A stretch of DNA of 20,486 nucleotides, taken from IMG/VR virus record IMGVR_UViG_3300008448_000849, positions 1-20,486 of that record. One strand, written 5' to 3'. The notes under the pieces were generated by a model, which saw only the letters and a list, made by a program, of their open reading frames with translations, made no database searches and was not told the DNA's origin. The position numbers and the translations under genes are program-made. Below are positions 6,622 through 13,835 of this stretch, in pieces. Origin of the DNA: a virus. Positions within the stretch are counted from its first letter, which is position 1; each line of letters opens with the position of its first letter.

Positions 6622-6835
6622 TGACAATGTTAACACGTTTGACCATGTTATTGATACACTAATTGATGTGTGTGGACACAACTATTACCAAGCTGTTCAG
6701 TGTGCTACCATTGTGCATAACAACAAGCAATGTGTGGTGTTTCAAGACAACAAAGAATCCTGCGAACATGTTTGCAGTATATTGTGTGAAGAAGGATTGA
6801 ATGCAATTACGGAACGAATAAAACGAAAAAAATGA
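6593..6835 (+). CDS. clpS: ClpS-like N-degron adaptor
   Basis: The 80-aa product is a compact ClpS domain without the usual long N-terminal extension. Recognised features are IILNDDNVNTFDHVIDTLID (6-25), CGHNYYQAVQCATIVH (27-42) and a C-terminal helix. In bacteria ClpS hands proteins with destabilising N-terminal residues to ClpA. Pocket residues include the Asn-Asp-Asp cluster (here within 9-12), F16 in the gatekeeper region and H42 in the IVH motif. The spacing is one residue longer than in common Bacteroidota ClpS (NDD-VNTF against NDDN-VNTF), so an ungapped alignment would place DDN in the pocket. AGGA at about 6583-6586 precedes ATG 6593. It presumably redirects or blocks host ClpAP. Confidence 0.85.
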   Translation: MAQYQIILNDDNVNTFDHVIDTLIDVCGHNYYQAVQCATIVHNNKQCVVFQDNKESCEHVCSILCEEGLNAITERIKRKK

Positions 6836-7008
6836 TTAAATGGTTACGGCGTATACGAATTGGCGTGCTACACGCAACATATCATCGCAACATGAAACGA
6901 GCGAATCAGTCTCGAACTAAACAAGACATTGTTAAATTTAAAAAATACATTTACCGGGCAGAAGATGCCTGGAGAAAACTAGTTATATTAATCGAAAAAA
7001 ACAAGTAA
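6832..7008 (+). CDS. 58-aa basic hypothetical protein
   Basis: The ORF starts in an ATGA overlap with the ClpS stop and encodes a strongly basic protein: MIKWLRRIRIGVLHATYHRN, then a lysine-rich middle and an amphipathic helix (KKYIYRAEDAWRKLVILIEK). It has no cysteine or catalytic motif. The basic N-terminus could contact membrane or nucleic acid. It is supported by its position in a tightly overlapped chain and by the plausible coding pattern; function unknown. Confidence 0.5.
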   Translation: MIKWLRRIRIGVLHATYHRNMKRANQSRTKQDIVKFKKYIYRAEDAWRKLVILIEKNK

Positions 7009-7012
7009 AGTT

Positions 7013-7399
7013 ATGGGTAAAAAATCAGTATACTCTGGAGAATCTGCAAAAGATCGTTCAATCAATTTAATGGATAAATTCATATCCAGAACCGTTAATC
7101 GAGAAAAACATTTACCAAAACTACCAGGGCGTAGAAAAGATCCTGCAGTGCCAATTAATTTATGGCCATTGCGCGACCAACTAGAATATTGGGAAACCAG
7201 AACAGATGCTGACCGATTTGATGAACGATATTCTGCATACTCCATATGGTATGATGCTGTTAAACAACTCAGTGGAGTGTATCACAGAACATTTGTAGAC
7301 TTTACGGGTCAGTTAAAAACAGAGATGCATGAAATGTGGGAATCTAAAACAACTCCAAAAGAAGCAGTACGATTGCTCAGAAAAAAGGGCGTATATTAA
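7013..7399 (+). CDS. Hypothetical protein
   Basis: This 128-aa soluble, charged protein has no motif I recognise. It begins with a Ser/Lys-rich segment (MGKKSVYSGESAKDRS), has a central proline-tryptophan stretch (VPINLWPLRDQLEYWETRTD) and ends in helices with KTTPKEAVRLLRKKGVY, which has the look of a small helix-turn-helix. The start follows the previous stop by 4 bp and its stop overlaps the HNH gene (TAATG at 7397-7401). Being co-transcribed with an HNH protein it might be a DNA-binding partner, but nothing proves it. Confidence 0.5.
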   Translation: MGKKSVYSGESAKDRSINLMDKFISRTVNREKHLPKLPGRRKDPAVPINLWPLRDQLEYWETRTDADRFDERYSAYSIWYDAVKQLSGVYHRTFVDFTGQLKTEMHEMWESKTTPKEAVRLLRKKGVY

Positions 7400-7953
7400 T
7401 GGAACCAAAGCAGTATAAATATGTATATGGTCGTGGGCGTTCTGCATTTGATTTACCAGAATCAGATATCCGGTATGCCATGGCAAACACAAAATCCAAT
7501 GCCGAAGCAGCCCGATTCATGAAAGTGTCTTTTGATACTTGGAAGAAGTATGCATGCATGTATGTGGATCGTGACACCGGTAAAACATTGTATGAGTTAC
7601 ACACAAATCAGGCTGGCATCGGAATACCAAAAGATACTGCTAAAGCAACATCAGGCCCATATGCAATCGATAAAATTTTGCAAGGTGAGTATCCAAATTA
7701 CCCAACATGGAAGCTTCGCAACAGGATCCTTGCTTTGAGTATTTTGCCAGATGCTTGCTCATGCTGTGGTTACTCGGAACCTAGAATTACCGATGGTACA
7801 GTACCGCTACTTTTAGACCATATGGATGGTGATGTAACCAACCACCGCATAGAAAATTTACAGCTACTTTGTCTTAATTGTTACTATCAACAAGTAGGAT
7901 CTCCATTCAATTCTGATAAAGAACATTTTTGGAACTATAACTTGCTTTGTTGA
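7399..7953 (+). CDS. HNH endonuclease-like protein with N-terminal HTH-like region
   Basis: The 184-aa protein has an N-terminal helical part (ANTKSNAEAARFMKVSFDTW, 29-48) resembling a recruited helix-turn-helix, and a C-terminal zinc-stabilised HNH fold. C120/C123 and C158/C161 form the two CxxC zinc knuckles. LLLDHMDGD (137-145) supplies the first catalytic His (H141), and N148 or N153 the central Asn. The residue after the last knuckle, usually His (CxxCH), is Tyr162 here. That could lower or change nuclease activity. It resembles homing or free-standing HNH proteins of phages. Its stop lies just upstream of the next gene, whose putative promoter sits inside its 3' end. Confidence 0.75.
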   Translation: MEPKQYKYVYGRGRSAFDLPESDIRYAMANTKSNAEAARFMKVSFDTWKKYACMYVDRDTGKTLYELHTNQAGIGIPKDTAKATSGPYAIDKILQGEYPNYPTWKLRNRILALSILPDACSCCGYSEPRITDGTVPLLLDHMDGDVTNHRIENLQLLCLNCYYQQVGSPFNSDKEHFWNYNLLC

Positions 7954-7959
7954 TATTTA
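7928..7959 (+). promoter_or_regulatory. Putative Bacteroidota-type promoter within the HNH 3' end
   Basis: TTTG (7928-7931), exactly 20 bp, then GATATTTA (7952-7959). The -33 box is inside the HNH coding region. Transcription would start near 7965, at the ATG of the zincin gene, giving a leaderless message. Confidence 0.5.
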
Positions 7960-7964
7960 TTAAT

Positions 7965-8720
7965 ATGATATCAATGAAAACACTTATTATCGAAGGACGT
8001 TATGACGCGTTAGTTACACAGCTATCAAACAAACTACTCAAAGTTGTTAAAGATAGTTACTCCGCGGTATCAGAGTCTAATGGTGAATTTGCTGGTGTTA
8101 AGATATATTTTAAAACAGGTGAAGACCGTCCTGAAATTGCAGATACTGAATTATTCAATGAAATATATTTTGAAGAAGTCGAGAATGCAACTATTCCATT
8201 AGATTTCTATTTATCATTGCGAGTACAATGGGTCGAAGGATTAAATGATTTACGATACGGTGGTGATGCTTATAATGAAACTGCAGAAGATGCTGACGAC
8301 TTAACTCCACCATTAATCGAAGTTAGATTTGAATTAGACCCAGCAGAGTATCCCAAAGTATTAAGTGACATAGCTATGCAGTTACGAGATATACTTCGTC
8401 ACGAAATTGAACATACAACACAATCGGGGTGGAATACTAAACGAGGAAAATATTTGCCAAGTGATATGAGTATTCGAAATAAAATTCAATCCGGGAAAAT
8501 TCCAGCATATCGTTATTTCATGTTGGATAAAGAAATTCCAGCCATGCTTCAAGGCCTATATCTCAAAGCAAAGAAATCTAGAACACCATTCAAATCAGTA
8601 GTAGATGAATTTTTAAATGCATGGGTTGTTACTAAGCATATTACCGTATCGCAACGAAATCAAATTTTGAATACATGGAGATCATATCTTCCTAAATTAG
8701 GAATACGTCAGGAGTTGTAA
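7965..8720 (+). CDS. HExxH zinc metallopeptidase-like protein with putative capsid tag
   Basis: Read from ATG 7965 the product has 251 aa. LRHEIEHTTQSG contains HExxH (146-150), the zinc and catalytic core of zincin peptidases. E190 in LDKEIPAMLQGLYLKAK, 40 residues on, is a candidate third ligand. The N-terminus MISMKTLIIEGRYD matches the tag shared with 5208, 5618 and 8720 and has IIE-G as a possible prohead-protease cut. An acidic loop (about 104-113) precedes the core. The in-frame TTG at 7947 is unlikely because it would add hydrophobic residues unlike the tag; ATG 7974 is an alternative start. The target protein is unknown; an injected protease acting on host proteins is one option. Confidence 0.65.
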   Translation: MISMKTLIIEGRYDALVTQLSNKLLKVVKDSYSAVSESNGEFAGVKIYFKTGEDRPEIADTELFNEIYFEEVENATIPLDFYLSLRVQWVEGLNDLRYGGDAYNETAEDADDLTPPLIEVRFELDPAEYPKVLSDIAMQLRDILRHEIEHTTQSGWNTKRGKYLPSDMSIRNKIQSGKIPAYRYFMLDKEIPAMLQGLYLKAKKSRTPFKSVVDEFLNAWVVTKHITVSQRNQILNTWRSYLPKLGIRQEL

Positions 8721-10621
8721 TGCATAAGTTAAAGACACTTTTAGAGACACAATTAATTAAAGAAGCACTACCATTACATGTTGCTAAAAGTTATGTTAAA
8801 ATGGGCGATAGGCGGGGTAACAATCCACATATCGAAGATCAAATGGATAGTATCCTAGATTTTATAAAACAACAACCTGATGCTAAAGTTTCTCGACGTG
8901 GAGATCGTGTAGCAGTGCCATTCGATGTAGAGGTTGTAATATCTGATTCCCCACCATCGCAACAATTAATTAAATTCTACAATGCATTGGATAAGGAACG
9001 TGAACAGGCTAATTTTCAAATTATGAAAAGTGCTGATCAAAAAGGTAAACGTACGTTTCATGGATATGCAAATTTATTCTCCTTAGCAATGCCGACCATA
9101 AAAGACCAGTATGGTCGCGAAGTTAAGATGTCTAAATATATTACAGCCGTAATGACAGCAGCAGATCGCGGAGTACGTGATATGGTTGAAAAGTTACTTA
9201 AGCCAGATCCTGATACTGGTAAATTAGTTCTGATTCAGAACGACGGCAAGAAAATACCAGCTGACGAAGCCCGTGCTAGATATCGAAACATTATAAAAAT
9301 TGAAATTGAAAAATTAATAAAACAATACAATGAAATACCAGAAGTAGAAGAATTGCGATCTGCGAAACCGAAAAGATATTACATAATATTTTCGAAACAC
9401 CCATATGACATAGCAGGTATGAGTACAGATCGTGGATGGACTAGTTGCATGAATTTGTACCAAGGTTCGAATGCTAGTTACATTCAATATGATATCGAAG
9501 TTGGTACTATGGTTGCATATCTAGTTAAAGAAGAAGATTTAAATATTAAAAATCCAACAGCTCGTATTGCAATAAAACCTTATGTAAACATCACAGATAT
9601 AAAAGATGTACTTTACGAGCCAGAAGAAAAAACATATGGAACTGCTAGAAATGAGTTTTGGCTACAAGTAAATAGATTAGTTACAGCTGCACAGCCTAAT
9701 AAATCAGGTACATTTAAATTAATAGATACGTTATATTGTGATAGTAAAGCAAGAATAACAAAGTATTCAGATCCCAAGCTTCCAGCAAAAATAGAACGTT
9801 TATTACAAAATAAACAACAAGCTTCTACAATTGATGAAGCAAATTATCTATTAACTAATTATTATCAAGTACCATCTGGCGATTTTAGTAAAATCACATA
9901 CTCAGACCAAGATAAGTTATACATCGATGCTCCGCTATATATAGTTGTTCCACCAGCTCTTAATTATAGTCCAGTTGCTATAAATTACTGCACCGCGTTT
10001 ATTATAACAAATCCGGTGTCATATGATTCATTCCCTGTGGATGTTACGGATTTAGTTATACACCAGCCTAATAAATCAGACTTCGTCGGATTAAATACTG
10101 AAATTCGAAATCGTCTATCGTTATATGGCGGCGATATAAATAACTTTAATGGATTGCTACCAGGCGTACGTAATATAACAGTATCGTCGAAACCACAAAC
10201 TAAAACAGTTATAAGATCGTTCCGAGGATTACCATCCACTGTTAATATAATAGACATTCCATTGAATATGAACAATACATCACTCGTGTTGGATATGACA
10301 TTAGAGGAAATGATTGCTGACTTAAAACCGGTTGGTTTAATTAATCTAAACTTATATTTAGATGTTGACTATCTAAATCGATTAATCGCAGTAGACGCTG
10401 CTTCGTCATTTGCTGGCAAGTTTATGGATTCATTATATGAAAAAATGAAATCTATTCCAATGTATCATGACGGAGATTCTATACGAAAAGGATCTCAATA
10501 TTATAGGTTGATGGGCTGGTTGTCTAGACAGTTACCGACAATTATGAGTTGTACCCAATACCGAGCTGGACATATAAATTTACAAAAACTACCCGAATGG
10601 GCATACCCGGAAAATTGGTAA
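8720..10621 (+). CDS. Large conserved-looking phage protein of unknown function
   Basis: This 633-aa protein is among the largest of the window and I cannot name its family. It starts MHKLKTLLETQLIKEALPLH, again with the tag-like LKxLLE. A distinctive block at 222-290 (IIFSKHPYDIAGMSTDRGWTSC, GTMVAYLV, ARIAIKPY) looks like a conserved core with Ser, Arg, Trp and Cys positions that could be catalytic. I have seen this block in other phage proteins without assigned roles. The C-terminal half (about 380-620) alternates hydrophobic and polar residues and has a repeat-like beta/helix character. Its ATG overlaps the zincin stop (TAATG), so the two are probably coupled. It could be an injected or structural virion protein. 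Confidence 0.6.
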   Translation: MHKLKTLLETQLIKEALPLHVAKSYVKMGDRRGNNPHIEDQMDSILDFIKQQPDAKVSRRGDRVAVPFDVEVVISDSPPSQQLIKFYNALDKEREQANFQIMKSADQKGKRTFHGYANLFSLAMPTIKDQYGREVKMSKYITAVMTAADRGVRDMVEKLLKPDPDTGKLVLIQNDGKKIPADEARARYRNIIKIEIEKLIKQYNEIPEVEELRSAKPKRYYIIFSKHPYDIAGMSTDRGWTSCMNLYQGSNASYIQYDIEVGTMVAYLVKEEDLNIKNPTARIAIKPYVNITDIKDVLYEPEEKTYGTARNEFWLQVNRLVTAAQPNKSGTFKLIDTLYCDSKARITKYSDPKLPAKIERLLQNKQQASTIDEANYLLTNYYQVPSGDFSKITYSDQDKLYIDAPLYIVVPPALNYSPVAINYCTAFIITNPVSYDSFPVDVTDLVIHQPNKSDFVGLNTEIRNRLSLYGGDINNFNGLLPGVRNITVSSKPQTKTVIRSFRGLPSTVNIIDIPLNMNNTSLVLDMTLEEMIADLKPVGLINLNLYLDVDYLNRLIAVDAASSFAGKFMDSLYEKMKSIPMYHDGDSIRKGSQYYRLMGWLSRQLPTIMSCTQYRAGHINLQKLPEWAYPENW

Positions 10622-10645
10622 CGTATATTTATTATAAAGATATAT

Positions 10646-11119
10646 ATGGAAAAAATGTATATAGATGAATCAGATCCTTGTTGGAGTGGATATGAAATGA
10701 TTGGAATGAAGAAAAAAGGAGGTCGTAAGGTTCCTAATTGCGTTCCAATTGCAGAAGCCGAAGGATATTGTCCACAATGCCTAGTAGAATATATTGAACG
10801 AAACCAAAATGAATCAGAATACATTACTGTTATGCAACCAGGCCTCAATGAAGCGGAATACCAAGGACGCAAAGTTAAACTAGGTAAACCAATGCGTGGC
10901 GATATTAAGAAATTCAAAGTTTATGTTCGCAACGCCGAAGGCAATGTAGTTAAAGTTAACTTTGGACATGGAGGTACCTCAGCAAAAAGAGCTGGGCAGA
11001 AAACAATGCGTATACGCAAATCAAATCCAGCACGCCGCAAAAGTTTCAGAGCACGCCATAATTGTGAAAATCCAGGACCGAGATGGAAAGCAAGATATTG
11101 GTCTTGCCGAGCTTGGTAA
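10646..11119 (+). CDS. Basic phage protein with conserved GYEMxGxKxKxGRKVPNC motif
   Basis: The 157-aa product carries two recognisable blocks. The first is PCWSGYEMIGMKKKGGRKVP (11-30) followed by NCVP, a motif I know from phage and large-virus proteins. The second is the basic C-terminal half, EYQGRKVKLGKPMRGDIKKF (71-90), KVNFG, and finally RRKSFRARHNCENPGP and ARYWSCRAW. Cysteines C12, C32, C42, C45, C140 and C154 may form metal sites (YCPQC is a CxxC). LNE-A at 68-71 would fit a prohead protease cut separating the blocks. A promoter-like TATATTTATTATAAAG (10624-10639) precedes it. A nucleic-acid-binding virion protein is plausible. Confidence 0.6.
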   Translation: MEKMYIDESDPCWSGYEMIGMKKKGGRKVPNCVPIAEAEGYCPQCLVEYIERNQNESEYITVMQPGLNEAEYQGRKVKLGKPMRGDIKKFKVYVRNAEGNVVKVNFGHGGTSAKRAGQKTMRIRKSNPARRKSFRARHNCENPGPRWKARYWSCRAW

Positions 11120-11143
11120 TTTGAATATTTTTTATTATATATA
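11113..11143 (+). promoter_or_regulatory. Putative promoter before the 11157 gene
   Basis: TTG (11113-11115), exactly 20 bp, TATATATA (11136-11143), then a GGGAG ribosome-binding site (11146-11150) ahead of the GTG start. The -33 box lies in the end of the upstream gene. Confidence 0.45.
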
Positions 11144-11156
11144 AAGGGAGAACGAA

Positions 11157-11351
11157 GTGGCAGATCGCATCGAAGAAATCATGCTAGAAGCGTACGCATC
11201 TGGTATACATGAACAGGTATTTGAAGTTGTGAATCGAATAAAACATGATCATCGGTTTGATCTGAGTAAAGCATATGAAATTGCATTACACCAAACAAAG
11301 TCAAGATATGAAACAGGAAACGATACGGATGTATGTGGGAGCAACGCGTGA
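11157..11351 (+). CDS. Small helical hypothetical protein, GTG start
   Basis: This 64-aa protein starts with GTG 11157, supported by GGGAG at 11146-11150. It is probably two or three helices: ADRIEEIMLEAYASGIHEQV, then a VVNRIKHDHRFDLSKAYEIAL segment. The second half, with a hydrophobic face ending D-L-S-K-A-x-x-x-A-L, resembles the end of the 76-aa protein at 18299 (RLDISDAIVLGL), so the two may be members of one small phage family. Function unknown. Confidence 0.5.
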   Translation: MADRIEEIMLEAYASGIHEQVFEVVNRIKHDHRFDLSKAYEIALHQTKSRYETGNDTDVCGSNA

Positions 11352-11460
11352 ATCACAACGCGAACAAGGCTTCTTCGATGGCAGGTTTGTAACCAGAACC
11401 CAAGCATCCAAAAAACAGTATACACGTAAAACCAAACATAAAAAGAACAACGATGAATAA
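11329..11460 (+). CDS. 43-aa basic hypothetical protein
   Basis: The ORF overlaps its neighbours on both sides (stop of 11351, start of 11453). I favour ATG 11329, because AGGA at 11314-11317 precedes it by 11 bp and MYVGATRESQREQGFFDGRF reads as a plausible domain start; ATG 11308 is an alternative. The C-terminus is lysine/arginine-rich (KKQYTRKTKHKKNNDE). No motif identifies a function. Confidence 0.4.
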   Translation: MYVGATRESQREQGFFDGRFVTRTQASKKQYTRKTKHKKNNDE

Positions 11461-12523
11461 ATTAGTACTACTATTTGTATTTTTAGCAGGATTTGCAAGA
11501 ACGCAGGTCATTATTAATTACGATTACATGGAAACGTGGAACTGGGCAGGAGTATGGTTCACGCCAGCACCTACCACAGGTTGGTTCACCAATGCATTTG
11601 TTTCGCCAAACACTAGTGCTGTGATATATGGACAAGGCAACGGCACATCTGCAAATGAACAAGATTGGTATTCGCTTCCCAATGTTACTGGGTTAGATCC
11701 AACAAAGTCATATCAATTTCGTTTTAGATTGGCATCATATGCATTTTCGAATCCTATTTCCACCTCTCGGGGAGTTGATGCTGCAGATTATATTTCCGTG
11801 CAGATTTCTACCAATGGCGGGGCAACATATGTAACTGAATTGAGAATAACCGGCAACAGCAATGCTACATGGCCGTACACTTCAACAGGTACTATTACTC
11901 ATATTGCAAACGGAGTATTTACAAATACCGCTGCACCTGCAGGCGATATATACACAGCACCAGCCGGTGGTGGAGTAACATCACCTACATTCATTAATCT
12001 AAATTTACCAGCTGGTATAACACAGATTGCAGTTGATCTTTTTTGTAGGGTAAACGCAGCCGGCGAAGAATGGTGGATTGATAATGTTGAACTAGTAGAA
12101 TTACCAGCATTGCCTGTGGAAATGATTGAATTCGTTGGAACTAACACTCAGCAAGGCAATATGATTGTGTGGAAAACGGCATCAGAACATAACTCGGATT
12201 ACTATTTAATAGAGCGATCAACATCAGGAGAATTTGATGAAACGAGTATCATTGCTAACAAAACTGCTGCGGGTTGGAGCACAGAGATTATCAACTATGC
12301 ATACATTGACAATTCATTTCAACGAGGTATAAATTACTATCAGTTAACACAAGTTGACCGAGATGGGCAATTCAAGACATATGGTCCTATTGCTATTGAT
12401 AACACGCATAGCGGTGTTATAGTCAAACTAATTAATGCCCTCGGACAACAAGTACCAGAAACAGCAACTGGCGTGCTTTTCGAAATATACTCAGATGGAT
12501 CTATCAGACAGGTAATTCGATAA
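11453..12523 (+). CDS. Secreted protein with T9SS-type C-terminal architecture
   Basis: The 356-aa product begins with a Sec signal peptide (K3, hydrophobic 4-14, likely cut near residue 17-18). Residues 20-217 look like a beta-sandwich adhesin or carbohydrate-binding domain with many Gly, Thr, Asn and aromatic residues (W28, W30, W35, W44; EEWWIDNVEL at 205-214). Residues 220-315 match the module that precedes sorting domains in Bacteroidota secreted proteins: LPVEMIEFVG, then VWKTASEHNSDYYLIERS, INYYQLTQVDRDGQFKTY. The last 34 residues (VKLINALGQQVP, GVLFEIYSDGS, VIR) resemble a shortened type IX sorting domain. The phage may export it through the host T9SS, or it may have captured a host surface gene. 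Its ATG overlaps the 43-aa gene. Confidence 0.75.
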   Translation: MNKLVLLFVFLAGFARTQVIINYDYMETWNWAGVWFTPAPTTGWFTNAFVSPNTSAVIYGQGNGTSANEQDWYSLPNVTGLDPTKSYQFRFRLASYAFSNPISTSRGVDAADYISVQISTNGGATYVTELRITGNSNATWPYTSTGTITHIANGVFTNTAAPAGDIYTAPAGGGVTSPTFINLNLPAGITQIAVDLFCRVNAAGEEWWIDNVELVELPALPVEMIEFVGTNTQQGNMIVWKTASEHNSDYYLIERSTSGEFDETSIIANKTAAGWSTEIINYAYIDNSFQRGINYYQLTQVDRDGQFKTYGPIAIDNTHSGVIVKLINALGQQVPETATGVLFEIYSDGSIRQVIR

Positions 12524-12555
12524 CATATCACATATCAAAAATAGTTTTTATTATA

Positions 12556-12587
12556 TTTGGATTCTTCAATTATTTTGCTTATATTTA
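12556..12587 (+). promoter_or_regulatory. Bacteroidota-type promoter of the AAA+ ATPase gene
   Basis: TTTG (12556-12559), exactly 20 bp, TATATTTA (12580-12587), in the 86-bp gap before the ATPase. This is the closest match in the window to the -33 TTTG / -7 TAnnTTTG rule of Bacteroidota vegetative promoters. Transcription would start near 12593, 17 bp before the ATG. Confidence 0.6.
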
Positions 12588-12609
12588 AAATATAAAAATA
12601 AAATAAGTT

Positions 12610-13758
12610 ATGAAGAAAGAATTGTATGGTATTGTTACCGTCACTAAGAACGGTATGCGTGTATTAGAAGTTGGAACTAACATTGACATTACTAGCATGT
12701 TCCGCGATGATATGATCGCATTAGCTGCCCAGAATCTAGAGGCACTTAAATGGAATCCGGAAACTAACCGAGCAAAACGGATTGCGATGTCAGAAGTCCC
12801 AACTGAACTCTCTACAGCCCCCGTCGATCAACCAAATGCTGTGAATGATCCGGTGTTGGCTTTGATTAACAAGGCACATGAAATCAAACCAGCTGATCTG
12901 GAAATGTCGAACACTAAATGGAAGTATCTGGTTAGATCTGCATTGCGCGGAAAAAACATCATGATGGTAGGACCTGCAGGTTGCGGCAAGACTCAAGCCG
13001 CAAAATCTCTTCCAGAAGCAACAGGTCGCCCATTCTTTTATTTTAACTTAGGAGCAACACAAGATCCTAGATCTACTTTGATTGGTAACACTCACTTTAA
13101 AGATGGTGAGACTACTTTTGATGAATCGGCTTTTGTTAAAGCAATTCAGACAAAGGATGCTGTGGTTCTGCTCGATGAGCTATCACGTGCACACCCTGAG
13201 GCTTGGAATATCTTGATGACAGTTCTAGACGAAGGTCAGCGATATCTGAGATTGGATGAAGATGTTAACGCACCTACTATTCACGTAGCAGAGGGCGTAT
13301 CATTCATTGCAACGGCAAATATTGGTACTGAGTATACATCTACGCGTGTGATTGACCGAGCAATTATGGATCGATTCGAAATCATTGAGGTTGATATCTT
13401 GTCAATGGAACAAGAGAAGTCTTTGCTAAAATACAAGTTTGGTAATCGAGTGTCAGATGATCTTATCCATGCAGTTGCAGATATTGCAGACGCAACACGC
13501 AAAGAATGGAGATCAGAAGAAGGTAAACTGAGCACTATGATTTCGACTCGTATGACAGTTCGTGTCTGTGATCTTTTAGCAGATGATTTCACATTGTTAG
13601 AAGCATCTGAGGTTGCTATTCTTCCATTCTTTGATGCAGCCGGAGGCGCTGACTCTGAAAGGACATTTGTTAAGCAGATTATCCAGAAACATATGGCAAC
13701 GGCCGATAATGATATTTTCAATACAGGTGAAGCCACCGAAGCAAATAACCCATTCTAA
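12610..13758 (+). CDS. MoxR/CobS-like AAA+ ATPase
   Basis: This 382-aa protein has an N-terminal accessory part (1-100) and one AAA+ module. Walker A is GPAGCGKT (121-128), Walker B VVLLDE (185-190), sensor 1 TAN (235-237), and DRAIMDRFE (249-257) carries the arginine finger. The sequence DPRSTLIGNTHF, with an insert near 150-170, and EAWNILMTVLDEGQ mark the MoxR/CobS type rather than a clamp loader. These ATPases work with von Willebrand A proteins as metal-insertion or complex-remodelling chaperones. The VWA partner is the next gene (13884), separated by a terminator and a new promoter, so the pair can be set at different levels. T4-like cyanophages carry CobS-like genes; here the substrate is unknown. 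Confidence 0.88.
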   Translation: MKKELYGIVTVTKNGMRVLEVGTNIDITSMFRDDMIALAAQNLEALKWNPETNRAKRIAMSEVPTELSTAPVDQPNAVNDPVLALINKAHEIKPADLEMSNTKWKYLVRSALRGKNIMMVGPAGCGKTQAAKSLPEATGRPFFYFNLGATQDPRSTLIGNTHFKDGETTFDESAFVKAIQTKDAVVLLDELSRAHPEAWNILMTVLDEGQRYLRLDEDVNAPTIHVAEGVSFIATANIGTEYTSTRVIDRAIMDRFEIIEVDILSMEQEKSLLKYKFGNRVSDDLIHAVADIADATRKEWRSEEGKLSTMISTRMTVRVCDLLADDFTLLEASEVAILPFFDAAGGADSERTFVKQIIQKHMATADNDIFNTGEATEANNPF

Positions 13759-13775
13759 TTTCTTTTTCATAGCTC

Positions 13776-13823
13776 AAAAGAGACAGTTACGGCTGAAAAG
13801 AACCGGCACGACCTGTCTCTTTT
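13776..13823 (+). terminator. Rho-independent terminator with an extended structured loop
   Basis: AAAAGAGACAG (13776-13786) pairs perfectly with CTGTCTCTTTT (13813-13823), an 11-bp stem followed by further T residues. The 26-nt loop has its own possible CGG/CCG pairing (13790-13792 with 13803-13805). It lies 18 bp past the ATPase stop. The long loop is unusual for a simple terminator. Confidence 0.75.
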
Positions 13824-13835
13824 TCTATAATCTGG

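Noticed and set aside
10501-10917. Minus-strand frame of 138 codons
   Set aside because: It crosses two clear plus-strand genes and their promoter-like gap, and the protein has no recognisable pattern.
13281-13736. Minus-strand frame of 151 codons
   Set aside because: It lies entirely inside the AAA+ ATPase gene, which has full Walker motifs; the reverse frame is rich in Ser and Ile with no motif.
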